A stretch of DNA of 58,459 bases from Candidatus Roizmanbacteria bacterium GW2011_GWC1_37_12 (GTDB taxonomy: Bacteria > Patescibacteriota > Microgenomatia > UBA1406 > GWC2-37-13), in the NCBI GenBank assembly GCA_000991135.1, contig LBST01000007.1:1-58459 (forward strand), given 5' to 3'. Shown piece by piece: positions 32,809 through 41,995 of the stretch; position 1 is the first letter of the stretch; each line of letters begins with the position of its first letter. Position numbers and translations under genes: made by a program. The notes beneath the pieces are model-generated. The model did not search any database, was not told where the DNA came from, and saw only the letters and a list, made by a program, of their open reading frames with translations.

Positions 32809-33726
32809 ATGAATCAACTTACCGATACCGTCGTGATGATCTCTCCTGATCAATTTGGTTTCAATCACCAGACAGCAACCACCAATGTCTTTCAAAATAA
32901 AGTCAATATTGAAGAAAAAGAATTACAAAAAAAGGCCCTGCAGGAATTTACGAATATGGTTTCTCTTCTTAAATCAAAAGACATTAATATATTGATTCTT
33001 CCAAGCAGAAAAGACGTGGTTACGCCAGACGCCGTCTTTCCCAATAACTGGTTTTCCTCTCATGGGAAAGGGAAAATTGTTTTATACCCTATGTTGGCAG
33101 TCAATAGAAGAGCCGAGCGCCAGCCGGACGCTTTAAAAAAAGTTCTTTCTCAAGCCGGGATAAATAATCTAAAAATCATTAACATGTCAAACCAAGAAAA
33201 TCAAGGAAAAATATTAGAAGGCACTGGTAGCTTGGTTTTGGATAGAAAAAATAAAGTTGCTTACGCTATGGAATCGCCGAGAACTACTAAAATAATGTTT
33301 GATTTATGGTGTAAAAAAATGGATTATCAACCTGTTTTTTTCCATGCCTACGATAAAAACAACCTGCCTATCTATCATACTAATGTAGTGATGAGTGTTG
33401 GTGACGGATTTTCAGTTGCTTGTTTAGAATCGATCAAAGATCCTTCGGAAAAACAGATGCTCAAAGAAAGATTAGAAACAGATGGAAGAAAACTGATTCC
33501 GATTTCTCTAAAACAGAAATATTCTTTTTGCGGAAACATCCTTCAGCTCAAATCAACTAAAGGAGATAGAAAAATCATCCTGTCGCTGACTGCTTTTGAA
33601 GCGTTTTTACCAGATCAAAAAAACCAACTAGAAAAGTTTGGCGAACTAGTTGTTGTTGACATTCCGACGATTGAAAAGGTCGGCGGCGGTAGCGCCCGCT
33701 GCATGCTGGCGGAAATCTTCTTGTAA
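32809..33726 (+). CDS. CtlX-like amidinotransferase-fold hydrolase (citrulline/arginine)
   Basis: 305 residues. The guanidino-modifying pentein fold is indicated by VFPNNWFSSH (about 81-90), GTGSLVLD, the catalytic-His segment YHTNVVMSVGDGF and the catalytic Cys near the C-terminus in GGGSARCMLAEIF. This is the pattern of the CtlX/DDAH-like family that hydrolyses citrulline or methylarginine-type substrates. Own promoter at 32768. Next to a class III aminotransferase, which could act on the ornithine formed; a small arginine/citrulline-use module is inferred. Confidence 0.8.
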   Translation: MNQLTDTVVMISPDQFGFNHQTATTNVFQNKVNIEEKELQKKALQEFTNMVSLLKSKDINILILPSRKDVVTPDAVFPNNWFSSHGKGKIVLYPMLAVNRRAERQPDALKKVLSQAGINNLKIINMSNQENQGKILEGTGSLVLDRKNKVAYAMESPRTTKIMFDLWCKKMDYQPVFFHAYDKNNLPIYHTNVVMSVGDGFSVACLESIKDPSEKQMLKERLETDGRKLIPISLKQKYSFCGNILQLKSTKGDRKIILSLTAFEAFLPDQKNQLEKFGELVVVDIPTIEKVGGGSARCMLAEIFL

Positions 33727-33791
33727 TTTTTAATTTTCCAATCATTTTTTTAAGGATTAAGAATGATGTAACTCATACAAAAAAGAGCTGT

Positions 33792-33819
33792 TTGACAATC
33801 ATATTTCTTATGTTATAAT
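33792..33819 (+). promoter_or_regulatory. promoter of the class III aminotransferase gene
   Basis: TTGACA (33792-33797), 16-base spacer, TATAAT (33814-33819), 29 bases before the ATG at 33849. Confidence 0.75.
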
Positions 33820-33848
33820 ATTCCAAACGTCTGTAAATTTTATAATCT

Positions 33849-35324
33849 ATGCCCAATCCAGGCGAAGCAGTAAGAAGTCTTTTTGAGCAAGTTCAAAGAG
33901 AATATGTCGACCCTTCTTTACGTGTTAATGAGAGTTGGCTAATAAGAAATATTGTCAAACACGGCAATCAAATACTTTCAGAGAATCCCCGTCAATTAGA
34001 AAAAACCTCCCATCCCAGCGGCCGTTACGATATCGGTGTAGTTAATCTGGAAAGATCTCATGGTCCCTATTTATATACAGACAAAGGACTATATTTTGAC
34101 GCCAGCTACAGCTGGATGACAAATATAGTAGACTCGGCAAAACATCCGGAACTGCAAAAGCCCGCTTTGCTTAACTTTTTGGGAAGAGTGGCGCTTGAAG
34201 ACCAAACTCCGACAGAAATTGTTACTGCTGTTCAGGCTTCTTTTGTAGATATGATGATGGGTTTTTGGCCAGAAGCATATAAAGTGCTTCCTGTCAGCGC
34301 CGGAACATTGGCTACCGACGATGCCATCGAAATCGCCATTGGTCAGGTCAGCGACAAGCTCGGTAAAAAGCCTCAAGAATTAAAAGGCATCGCCTTTGAG
34401 GGGGCTTTTCACGGTCGTGTCGGAAGAGGCGCCGATGGAACGGCCAATAAGAGAAAGGTTGGCCATAAACATACCGACAAGGTTGATCACGTTACAGCAC
34501 CCATCGTCCAATTTGACGACGTTGGTATTCCGCACGACCTCAACACAAGAAAGGTGTTTGAAAAATCATTAGCCGAAGTTGAAGAAAAATTAGCTAGAGA
34601 CGAATATGCTTATGTAATAATAGAATATCCTATCCAGGCTGAAGGAGGAGCAAGATTAGTTAATCCAGAGGCGTTAAAAAAACTTCATGATCTATGTCAG
34701 AAATACGGCAAAGTTCTGATTGTTGATGACGTTCAGATGGGTGGTAGATCTTGGACAATCAACAAAAATTTTATCAGTCCGTTCACAAAAGAAGTTCTGG
34801 AATACGCCGACATCATTACTTTTGGAAAAGTTTTTCATGCTAACGGAACTATGATAAGGGATTTCACTAAATTGGATCGGGGATTTACTTCTAACTGGGT
34901 TGATAATAATGGTCCTGAAAAATTGGGCGGAACCTGGACAGGACATCTAAGTCAAATGGCATCAGGATATGCAATTATGAGAACTGTCATTGAAAAAGAA
35001 CTTTGGAATAATGGACTTATACAAACCAATCATATTTTGATAAATCTTCAGGAGATTGTCACCAGGTATCCTCATTTATTAACCAATGCCCGGGGTAGAT
35101 CAGACACTGCATATTTAGCTTGGAGTTTTAACCAATCAGAAATGAGAAATTTATTCAAACAGCTAATGATGGAAAAAGAACATATTATTTTTCTTCCGGC
35201 GGGTGACGATTCTATCAGGCTGGCTCCGGCTGCCGATATGACAAGAAAAGAGGCTGATGCTATATTATTCGCCATCGAAAACCAGCTAATTAGAATGTCA
35301 GAAATCGCTGAAATTTCTCAATAA
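33849..35324 (+). CDS. class III PLP aminotransferase (L-lysine epsilon- or ornithine-aminotransferase-like)
   Basis: 491 residues. VDDVQMGGRSW (about 292-302) carries the Asp that binds the PLP nitrogen and the following Gln; the Schiff-base Lys is K327 in FGKVFHANG. AFEGAFHGRVGRG (about 180-192) is the FHGR block. It resembles L-lysine 6-transaminases more than acetylornithine aminotransferases, by the long N-terminal part and FHGR context. Probable role: removal of the terminal amino group from lysine, ornithine or GABA. Follows the CtlX-like gene but has its own consensus promoter. Confidence 0.82.
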   Translation: MPNPGEAVRSLFEQVQREYVDPSLRVNESWLIRNIVKHGNQILSENPRQLEKTSHPSGRYDIGVVNLERSHGPYLYTDKGLYFDASYSWMTNIVDSAKHPELQKPALLNFLGRVALEDQTPTEIVTAVQASFVDMMMGFWPEAYKVLPVSAGTLATDDAIEIAIGQVSDKLGKKPQELKGIAFEGAFHGRVGRGADGTANKRKVGHKHTDKVDHVTAPIVQFDDVGIPHDLNTRKVFEKSLAEVEEKLARDEYAYVIIEYPIQAEGGARLVNPEALKKLHDLCQKYGKVLIVDDVQMGGRSWTINKNFISPFTKEVLEYADIITFGKVFHANGTMIRDFTKLDRGFTSNWVDNNGPEKLGGTWTGHLSQMASGYAIMRTVIEKELWNNGLIQTNHILINLQEIVTRYPHLLTNARGRSDTAYLAWSFNQSEMRNLFKQLMMEKEHIIFLPAGDDSIRLAPAADMTRKEADAILFAIENQLIRMSEIAEISQ

Positions 35325-35368
35325 TAACTTTTGTTGATTTTCTTCTTCACTTTCTCCATAATAAAAAC

Positions 35369-37324
35369 ATGCTAATTAATCCAAAATCCGTCATACTTGA
35401 AAATTCCTACACCAAGGATTACGAAAAACTTTATAAAGACTCGATTGAAAACCCGGAAACATTTTGGGGAAATATCGCCCGTGAGCTTTTATGGTTTAAG
35501 CCATGGAACAAAGTCCTCGACTGGCAGTACCCTTATGCCCGCTGGTTTGTTGGTGGTCAGACAAATATTGTTTATAACGCCCTTGACCGCTGGCTCAAAA
35601 CTGATGTGGCTGACAAAACTGCTTTAATCTGGGTTTCCCAAGATGGTACTGATGAAAAATATACTTACAAACAACTTAACGAAGAGGTTTGCAAATTCGC
35701 CAACGGACTAAAGTCATTGGGTGTTAGAAAAGGCGACAAAATAACAATTTATCTGCCGAGAATCCCCGAGCAGTTGATAGCCATGCTCGCCTGCTTAAAA
35801 ATCGGCGCAGTTCACTCTGTAGTTTATTCGGGATTCTCCGCCGAGGCTTTAAAAAATAGAATTGAAGACGCCCAAGCAAAGGTAGTCGTCTGCTCAAACG
35901 CCTATCCTTACGGAAAGAAAACTGTTGAATCATTGAAAAATGTTCAACAGGCTTTAAAAGATAATAAAACCTTTGAAAACGTGATTGTGGTAGAAAGAAT
36001 AAAACAGACGTTGGATGTTGGAAGTTTGAAAATAGATAAGGAAGTTGGAGATTTGAAGTTAGAAAATCAACCTTCTAGTTTCCAACCTCAAAATCCAGCC
36101 TCCAATTTCCAACGTCAAACGTCAAAATATATTTGGTGGCATGAGTTAGTAAATAAACAGGATACCATCTGCTCAACCGAAATCATGGAAGCAACCGATA
36201 CTGCCTTTATCCTTTACACTTCAGGGACGACCGGAAAGCCAAAAGGAATAATTCACGCCCATGGCGGTTATCAAGTAGGCATTTATTATACTTTAAAGAC
36301 TGTCTTTGATATCCAACCTGATGATATCTTTTGGTCAACAGCTGATGCTGGCTGGATCACCGGCCACTCATATATTCTTTATGCTCCGCTTATTAACGGT
36401 ATAACGACTTTTGTTTACGAAGGCACTCCAGACTATCCTGATATTGAGATCTGGTGGAAGTTAATTGAAAAATATAAAATTACCAAATTTTACACGGCGC
36501 CAACAGCGATTCGCGCCCTGATGAAATTCGGCGAAGAACCAGTCAAAAAACACAACCTTTACTCTTTGAAAATACTGGGGAGCGTCGGCGAACCGATCAA
36601 TCCAGAAGCCTGGCTTTGGTACTTTAGAAATGTCGGACGTGAGCAAATTCCCATCATGGACACCTGGTGGCAGACAGAGACCGGAATGTTTATGATTACG
36701 CCGGTTCCATCAGTTGGTTTGAAACCAGGCAGTGCCTTTAAGCCGTTTTTCGGGATTGAGGCTGACGTAGTTGATGATAAAGGAAATAAAGTTCCGTTAA
36801 ACAAACAGGGATATTTGATTATTAAGAAACCCTGGCCGGCGATGTTTTTAGATGTTTATAATAATCCGGAGCGCTACAAAGAAACCTATTTCGAGAAAAT
36901 CTCCAACGTCTACTTTACCGGCGATTCGGCCAAGATCGACGAAGACGGCTATTATTGGATTATGGGACGAAACGACGATGTAATCAAAGTTTCCGGACAC
37001 CGATTAGGGTCGGCAGAACTGGAATCGGCGTTTGTCAGTAATCCCAAAGTCGCCGAAGCCGCGGTGATTGGTAAACCCCACGAAGTCAAGGGAGAATCAA
37101 TAAAAGCTTTTGTGATTTTAAAACATGGAGTCGTGCCATCAGAGGAACTAAAAAAAGAACTGGTTCTTCAAGTCAGGATGCAGATCGGCCCGATCGCCAC
37201 TCCTGATGAGATCGAATTCGTCGAAAAGCTTCCAAAAACTAGGTCTGGAAAAATAATGAGAAGAGTTCTCAAAGCCCAAGAACTCGGCCAACCAGTCGGC
37301 GACGTGTCTACTTTGGAGGATTAA
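35369..37324 (+). CDS. acs: AMP-forming acetyl-CoA (or propionyl-CoA) synthetase
   Basis: 651 residues, normal for Acs. P-loop-like YTSGTTGKPKG (283-293), DTWWQTETG, YFTGDSAKIDEDGYYWIMGRNDDVIKVSGHR hinge and the acetylatable K628 in TRSGKIMRRVLKA. It converts acetate plus CoA and ATP to acetyl-CoA, so the cell must have CoA, consistent with the CoaD-DPCK fusion. A stretch at about residues 213-250 is rich in Gln/Ser/Asn/Pro and is coded by an imperfect inverted repeat (36010-36125), an insertion into a surface loop of the N-domain. Convergent with the GGDEF gene. Confidence 0.93.
   Translation: MLINPKSVILENSYTKDYEKLYKDSIENPETFWGNIARELLWFKPWNKVLDWQYPYARWFVGGQTNIVYNALDRWLKTDVADKTALIWVSQDGTDEKYTYKQLNEEVCKFANGLKSLGVRKGDKITIYLPRIPEQLIAMLACLKIGAVHSVVYSGFSAEALKNRIEDAQAKVVVCSNAYPYGKKTVESLKNVQQALKDNKTFENVIVVERIKQTLDVGSLKIDKEVGDLKLENQPSSFQPQNPASNFQRQTSKYIWWHELVNKQDTICSTEIMEATDTAFILYTSGTTGKPKGIIHAHGGYQVGIYYTLKTVFDIQPDDIFWSTADAGWITGHSYILYAPLINGITTFVYEGTPDYPDIEIWWKLIEKYKITKFYTAPTAIRALMKFGEEPVKKHNLYSLKILGSVGEPINPEAWLWYFRNVGREQIPIMDTWWQTETGMFMITPVPSVGLKPGSAFKPFFGIEADVVDDKGNKVPLNKQGYLIIKKPWPAMFLDVYNNPERYKETYFEKISNVYFTGDSAKIDEDGYYWIMGRNDDVIKVSGHRLGSAELESAFVSNPKVAEAAVIGKPHEVKGESIKAFVILKHGVVPSEELKKELVLQVRMQIGPIATPDEIEFVEKLPKTRSGKIMRRVLKAQELGQPVGDVSTLED
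36010..36125. repeat. in-frame imperfect inverted repeat inside acs
   Basis: GTTGGAAGTTTGAAAAT and GTTGGAGATTTGAAG on one side face TTTCCAACCTCAAAAT and TTTCCAACGTCAAACG on the other. Encodes a low-complexity insertion relative to other acetyl-CoA synthetases. Confidence 0.75.
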
Positions 37325-37327
37325 GTA

Positions 37328-38995
37328 TTATAACAACGCAGCAACGACAGTGTTGCCTAACATCTTAAGTCCTTCCTCAGACATTTCTTTGCCAAAAGAA
37401 TCTTTATTTATCAATTCTATAGCGCTTTTTAAGCGATCATATTTTGAAGAAGAAAAATCTTGTTTTTTTAGCAAATTGAGCATGATCGAAGATCTTCTAA
37501 AGGCTCTTTTTGAAATAAAAAAATGATTAACGAGCCCATCTAAGGATCGAAAATATAGACGTCTCCTCTCACTGATATCGGATTGCGGAAAAACAAAATC
37601 TAAACCTGGATAGATTGGACCATTAGTTTTTCTTTCTTGAGTTAGATAATCAACAAGCCAAAGATAGAATTGATTTTCAGCAGAGAAAATCAATTCTCCA
37701 AATTTTTGAGTATAAAATTTCTCATTAGTGTCTAGGTCAACACTTGCAAAACCAACCTTTAAACTATTTTGCTCGTCAATTTTCACCGATTTAATCGACG
37801 TCAAAGCTTGACCAAATTTATTGATTGCACCAGGAAATATCGGTTGATTTTTAATACCAATAAAAAAACTGCCTCCGCGACGGCTTATTTCAACTTTCCC
37901 AAGATCTTCCCCTAGACCATTTTTAATCTTTTTCCAGAGATCTCTAATAGCTAGATCGCCGTCAATATAACTTAAATTATCATTCAATTCTTTAATCAAC
38001 TTTAGATCAAGGCAATAAATTTTTTTGTAACCAGGAAGGTTGGCAATAAATTCTGACGGAGACAAAACAATATCGCCCAATAGCCGATCAAACAACCTCT
38101 CTTCAGAATAAGACAAAATTTCTAACTTTTCTCTATCATCGTGGACTGTCGATAAAAGTCGTTGAATTTCTTTTCCAATTCGAGGATGTTTTTTGATTAT
38201 ATTGTCTAGCTTATCTTTGACGCCAACATTACTTTGTCTATTTTCATTTTCAGCTATATATTTGTCGAAAGCAATACTTGTAGAATATTTTTTCTTAATT
38301 TTTGATATTTCAACAGTATTAAGAGTTAGCCCTTGTCCAAGAAAATAGTCAAATATCTTTCTCTCAAATTCTGCCTCTGGCCTTTTTATCACTTCTATTG
38401 TCTCGTCGCCCCTCGTCTTTTTTAATCTTACCCGTTGTTCTTCAATTAGAGCACCGGTATCAAGCCCTTTTTTAAAATAACCATAGACAAACTTTGGGTT
38501 TCTTGCCCATGCTTCTTGAGGAAAACTCTCATCAAAATTTCTTTTCAGTTGGTTAATTAATTCGTCGCTATAATCTCCAAAGATAGAGATGGCAAATTCA
38601 TCACCGCCATAACGACCGCTATTAACTTTAATCTTTGGTTTATCCTTATGCTCACTTGCGATTTCATTGATCCTTCTCGCAAACCTATTTAAAACTAGGT
38701 CACCGGCGCTGTTACCTTTTTCATCTCTCGCCAAATCAGCGGCGTGAAAATTGGCAATGTCAAATTTAAGAATAGTTAATTGACCATTAGGATTTTCCTT
38801 AAAATAATCAAGATTTTCGGCAAGAAGCGCAGATCTGGTGTAAATTTGTACTGGTTCTTCTATTAATGGCTGAATAGATTTTTGTAAATAAAATTCTCTT
38901 CTTTGGTTGATCCCCGGGTCATAACAAATTAGATTGGCAATTTTTGATTTTATTTCCGAAACACTTGAAGGCTCTCCTCGACCTGTTTCAGTCAT
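37328..38995 (-). CDS. tandem GGDEF-domain protein (diguanylate cyclase plus degenerate copy)
   Basis: 555 residues, soluble. First domain about 70-175: KFDIANFHAADLARDEKGNSAGD and the intact active site RYGGDEF with GGDEF at 130-134. Second domain about 325-440: CLDLKLIKELNDNLSYIDGD and RRGGSFF (374-378 GGSFF), where the acidic residues are lost, so it is probably a GTP/c-di-GMP-binding or structural pseudo-domain. A helical region joins them. No input domain is seen. It would make c-di-GMP; effectors are not visible here. Confidence 0.85.
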   Translation of the reverse strand: MTETGRGEPSSVSEIKSKIANLICYDPGINQRREFYLQKSIQPLIEEPVQIYTRSALLAENLDYFKENPNGQLTILKFDIANFHAADLARDEKGNSAGDLVLNRFARRINEIASEHKDKPKIKVNSGRYGGDEFAISIFGDYSDELINQLKRNFDESFPQEAWARNPKFVYGYFKKGLDTGALIEEQRVRLKKTRGDETIEVIKRPEAEFERKIFDYFLGQGLTLNTVEISKIKKKYSTSIAFDKYIAENENRQSNVGVKDKLDNIIKKHPRIGKEIQRLLSTVHDDREKLEILSYSEERLFDRLLGDIVLSPSEFIANLPGYKKIYCLDLKLIKELNDNLSYIDGDLAIRDLWKKIKNGLGEDLGKVEISRRGGSFFIGIKNQPIFPGAINKFGQALTSIKSVKIDEQNSLKVGFASVDLDTNEKFYTQKFGELIFSAENQFYLWLVDYLTQERKTNGPIYPGLDFVFPQSDISERRRLYFRSLDGLVNHFFISKRAFRRSSIMLNLLKKQDFSSSKYDRLKSAIELINKDSFGKEMSEEGLKMLGNTVVAALL

Positions 38996-39004
38996 ATTTT
39001 TTAA

Positions 39005-41452
39005 TTAGAGCTTGACTAATATTTTTACTGCTCTTATTCCTAATAACACAAAAAAAGACACGGCTAAAAATTGAACATAAATTAGGGGCGAAACTTGACT
39101 AACTTTGAAAACACCAGCTGAAAACGGATGACTCAAGATGATAAATTGCAAGACGAGCGGAATCGTAAAAGCCAAGATAAATAACGGCGATACGAGGTGC
39201 ATTAAATTTTGATGGATGTGACGATGACTCAACCAAAGATCGATAAAAACAAACGATTGGATCATCGTCAAAATCGAAAAGGCCGCTGTCGTCCCTAGAT
39301 TGTCAAAAAGAAAATAGCCAACAATCACCAAAATTGCCCCAACTACTCCAATTGACCCAATATATGTTTGGTCACGTTGCCTCATTAGTTCCATTTCTTT
39401 TTGCGGAGAAATTCGCATTAAGTTTGGATCACGGGGGGAAAAAGATAACATTAATGCCGGTAATCCATCAGTCACCAAATTGATATAAAGAAGTTGAATT
39501 GGATAAAAAAGAGTCGGCAGACCAAGAGCTAATCCAACAATCAAAGCGACAGCTTCAGAAACATTGGTGGATAAAAGATATTTTATGGCGTTTTTAATAT
39601 TGTTAATAATTCCTCTGCCCTCTTCTATTGCCGCCACGATCGTGGCAAAATTGTCGTCGGTGATGACCATATCAGCTGTCTCTCGGGCAACATCAGTCCC
39701 AACCTGCCCCATAGCGACGCCGACGTCAGCCTGCTTTAAGGCAATGGCGTCATTGACACCGTCTCCTGTCACTGCAACTATTTCTCCTAACTGTTGATAA
39801 AGAGAAACGATTCTGTGTTTTTGAAACGGGTTGGTCCGGGCAAAGATCTTTATTTTGGGTAAAAGTTTTAATAACTGTCTGTCGTCATATCCCTCAAGCT
39901 GTGACCCGGTCAAAATCTCGTCGCCTTCAGCGATTAAACCGGTAGTAACGCCAATCGCCTCGGCGGTCCTTTCGTTGTCTCCTGTGATCATAACAACTTT
40001 AATACCTGCGCTCTTGGTTTTTCTTAACGCCTCGTTGACTTCGAGTCGAGGAGCATCGTGGATCGCAACTATTCCCAAAAATGTCGACCCAGTAGAAAAC
40101 GCTAACACTCTTAATCCTTTTTCTGCCCATTCTTCAACTTGTTTTTCTATTTTCTTTTTTTCTGAACCTGTTAATTTGCAGATTTTAATAATTGATTCTG
40201 GCGCTCCTTTGGAAAACACAATGTCATTCTGGCTTGTCCAGAATCTTTTTTGGATTCTGGAGTCGCTTCGCTCCCCAGAATGACGGACAGTGACCGACAT
40301 CATCTTCGTCACACTGTCAAACGGCTTTTCTTCAATCAATTTCCATTTTTTTCTCTCTTCAGTAATATCAATTCCTTCTTTTTGCGCTAGATACAAAAGG
40401 GCGCCCTCGGTCGGATCGCCCAAAACATCGAAGCGGCCGTGGTCGTGAATATAGACAAGGGAAGCGGTCGAACAAAGAATGCCGTTTAAAACCAACTCTT
40501 CTCTTTTTTTTTCATTTTCAACATATATTTCCTTCACCTGCATTTTGTTTGTTGTCAACGTCCCGGTCTTATCAGTAGCAATTAAAGTTATACTTCCAAG
40601 AGCCTCTATGGCAGAAAGTTTACGGACGATCGCTTTCTTGTTGGCCATTCTTTTCATGCCAATTGCCAAAGTGATCGTCATGACAGCTGGAAGTCCTTCA
40701 GGAACAACTGCGACAGCCAGAGAAATGGCTAACAAAAATGCCGGAAAGTAACCACTACCTTCAAACAAAGAAATAATAAAAACGATTATTGACACTATGA
40801 TTCCGCCTATACCGATAAACTTAGTCAAACCGGCTAGTTTCTTCTGAAGAGGCGTCAAGCCTTCTTTTATCGAAGAGAGATTCTTGGCAATGCTGCCAAA
40901 CTTTGTCTCATCCCCGGTTTTTACCACCTTCATCATTCCCCGACCGCGGCTGACAATTGTTCCTGAAAAAACTTCTTCTTTTTCTTTTTTGGAAACCGAT
41001 AGCGACTCTCCTGTCAAAGCCGCTTCATTTATTTCAAGATTAATCGATTCAACAATCTCTCCATCAGCAGAAATCTTAATTCCTTCTTCAAGATAAACAG
41101 CATCACCAGGTACTAAAAATTTGCTGTCTATCTCGATCTGCTGTCCGTCTCTAACCACTCTTACTTTAGTAATAGTCATTTCTTTAAGAGCTTTTAAAGA
41201 TTCTTCTGCCTTTGCCTCCTGATATAGACCAAAAAAAGCATTAAGAATAACGATAGAAATTATCAATGAACTGTCAACCGTCTCGCCCAAGAAAAACGAA
41301 AAAACCGCGGCGCCGATCAATAAAATCGTCAAGAAGTTGTTAAATTGTTCAATAAATTTAAAGAAAATATTCTTTCTCGGAGGCTCTGAAATGATATTCA
41401 GGCCATATTGTTTTAGAAAATCATCTGCTTCTTGGGATGTTAATCCTTTCAT
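39005..41452 (-). CDS. P-type cation ATPase (P2A Ca2+-ATPase-like)
   Basis: 815 residues. N-terminal cation ATPase domain, TGES actuator loop (ALTGESLSV), PEGLPAVMTITLA in helix M4, phosphorylated D294 in DKTGTLT, MITGDNERTAEAIG and TGDGVNDAIALKQADVGVAMG. The last helices are of the SERCA/PMCA C-domain type (NLVTDGLPALMLSF). It pumps Ca2+ out. A double palindromic repeat (40223-40284) is in frame in the nucleotide-binding domain, just before SKGAPESI. The start overlaps the end of the upstream HEPN gene by 32 bases. Confidence 0.92.
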   Translation of the reverse strand: MKGLTSQEADDFLKQYGLNIISEPPRKNIFFKFIEQFNNFLTILLIGAAVFSFFLGETVDSSLIISIVILNAFFGLYQEAKAEESLKALKEMTITKVRVVRDGQQIEIDSKFLVPGDAVYLEEGIKISADGEIVESINLEINEAALTGESLSVSKKEKEEVFSGTIVSRGRGMMKVVKTGDETKFGSIAKNLSSIKEGLTPLQKKLAGLTKFIGIGGIIVSIIVFIISLFEGSGYFPAFLLAISLAVAVVPEGLPAVMTITLAIGMKRMANKKAIVRKLSAIEALGSITLIATDKTGTLTTNKMQVKEIYVENEKKREELVLNGILCSTASLVYIHDHGRFDVLGDPTEGALLYLAQKEGIDITEERKKWKLIEEKPFDSVTKMMSVTVRHSGERSDSRIQKRFWTSQNDIVFSKGAPESIIKICKLTGSEKKKIEKQVEEWAEKGLRVLAFSTGSTFLGIVAIHDAPRLEVNEALRKTKSAGIKVVMITGDNERTAEAIGVTTGLIAEGDEILTGSQLEGYDDRQLLKLLPKIKIFARTNPFQKHRIVSLYQQLGEIVAVTGDGVNDAIALKQADVGVAMGQVGTDVARETADMVITDDNFATIVAAIEEGRGIINNIKNAIKYLLSTNVSEAVALIVGLALGLPTLFYPIQLLYINLVTDGLPALMLSFSPRDPNLMRISPQKEMELMRQRDQTYIGSIGVVGAILVIVGYFLFDNLGTTAAFSILTMIQSFVFIDLWLSHRHIHQNLMHLVSPLFILAFTIPLVLQFIILSHPFSAGVFKVSQVSPLIYVQFLAVSFFVLLGIRAVKILVKL
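40223..40284. repeat. two ATTCTGG-family palindromes back to back inside the P-type ATPase gene
   Basis: GTCATTCTGG-CTTG-TCCAGAATC (40223-40245) and GGATTCTGGAG ... CTCCCCAGAATGAC (40252-40284). In frame, coding for HSGERSDSRIQKRFWTSQND, a surface insertion in the N domain. Confidence 0.85.
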
Positions 41453-41927
41453 AGGCTTCCTCCATCGTTTTTAAAATTTCTGTAATTATTTTATCGGCTT
41501 CATTAAAACTTATCGCTTTTATATTGTGGGGAAAGTAGTGAAAAATCTGATTGCGTCCGACCTTCCAGATATTCCAAATTTTCTCTGCCAAATCAATTCC
41601 GGCTCTTTCTTCTATTTTTTTGTAAAGAGACCTGTCTCCAAGACGGCCGATTAAATTGGGAGACATTAATTTTCCCAACCTCAAATGATCAGAAATATAA
41701 TCTAAATGGCTGATTAATTTTGTGTCTTTGAAAAGCTGTTTAAGAAACCCTTCGTAGGCCTTAGCAAAAGGAAAAACCAAAAAAGAATAGTCTTTAAACT
41801 GGTAGGCTTGATCTTTGATAATATCATTCATCAAATATTGTCCTTCTCTTATTAAATCCTTTTGGTTTTGTGACAAGTACTGCCAAAAGTCGCTCGTGCG
41901 AAGAATTAATGAGTTGAGCTTGTCCAT
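41421..41927 (-). CDS. HEPN-like protein, RnlA DBD-domain-like
   Basis: 168 residues, all-helical. Contains R125-NQIF-H130, an Rx4H motif typical of HEPN ribonucleases, in the block WKVGRNQIFHYF; the earlier FAKAYEGFLKQLF and later SFNEADKIITEILKTM resemble the C-terminal (DBD) domain of RnlA/LsoA toxins. It could be a stand-alone RNase toxin, but no antitoxin partner is next to it: the neighbours are a Ca-ATPase (overlapping by 32 bases) and a divergent kinase. Confidence 0.55.
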   Translation of the reverse strand: MDKLNSLILRTSDFWQYLSQNQKDLIREGQYLMNDIIKDQAYQFKDYSFLVFPFAKAYEGFLKQLFKDTKLISHLDYISDHLRLGKLMSPNLIGRLGDRSLYKKIEERAGIDLAEKIWNIWKVGRNQIFHYFPHNIKAISFNEADKIITEILKTMEEAYERINIPRSR

Positions 41928-41995
41928 TGATTTTTTTATTTTTTAATAGGTGTTATAATATTTATAATCATTATAACAATTATATTAACCTCGAT

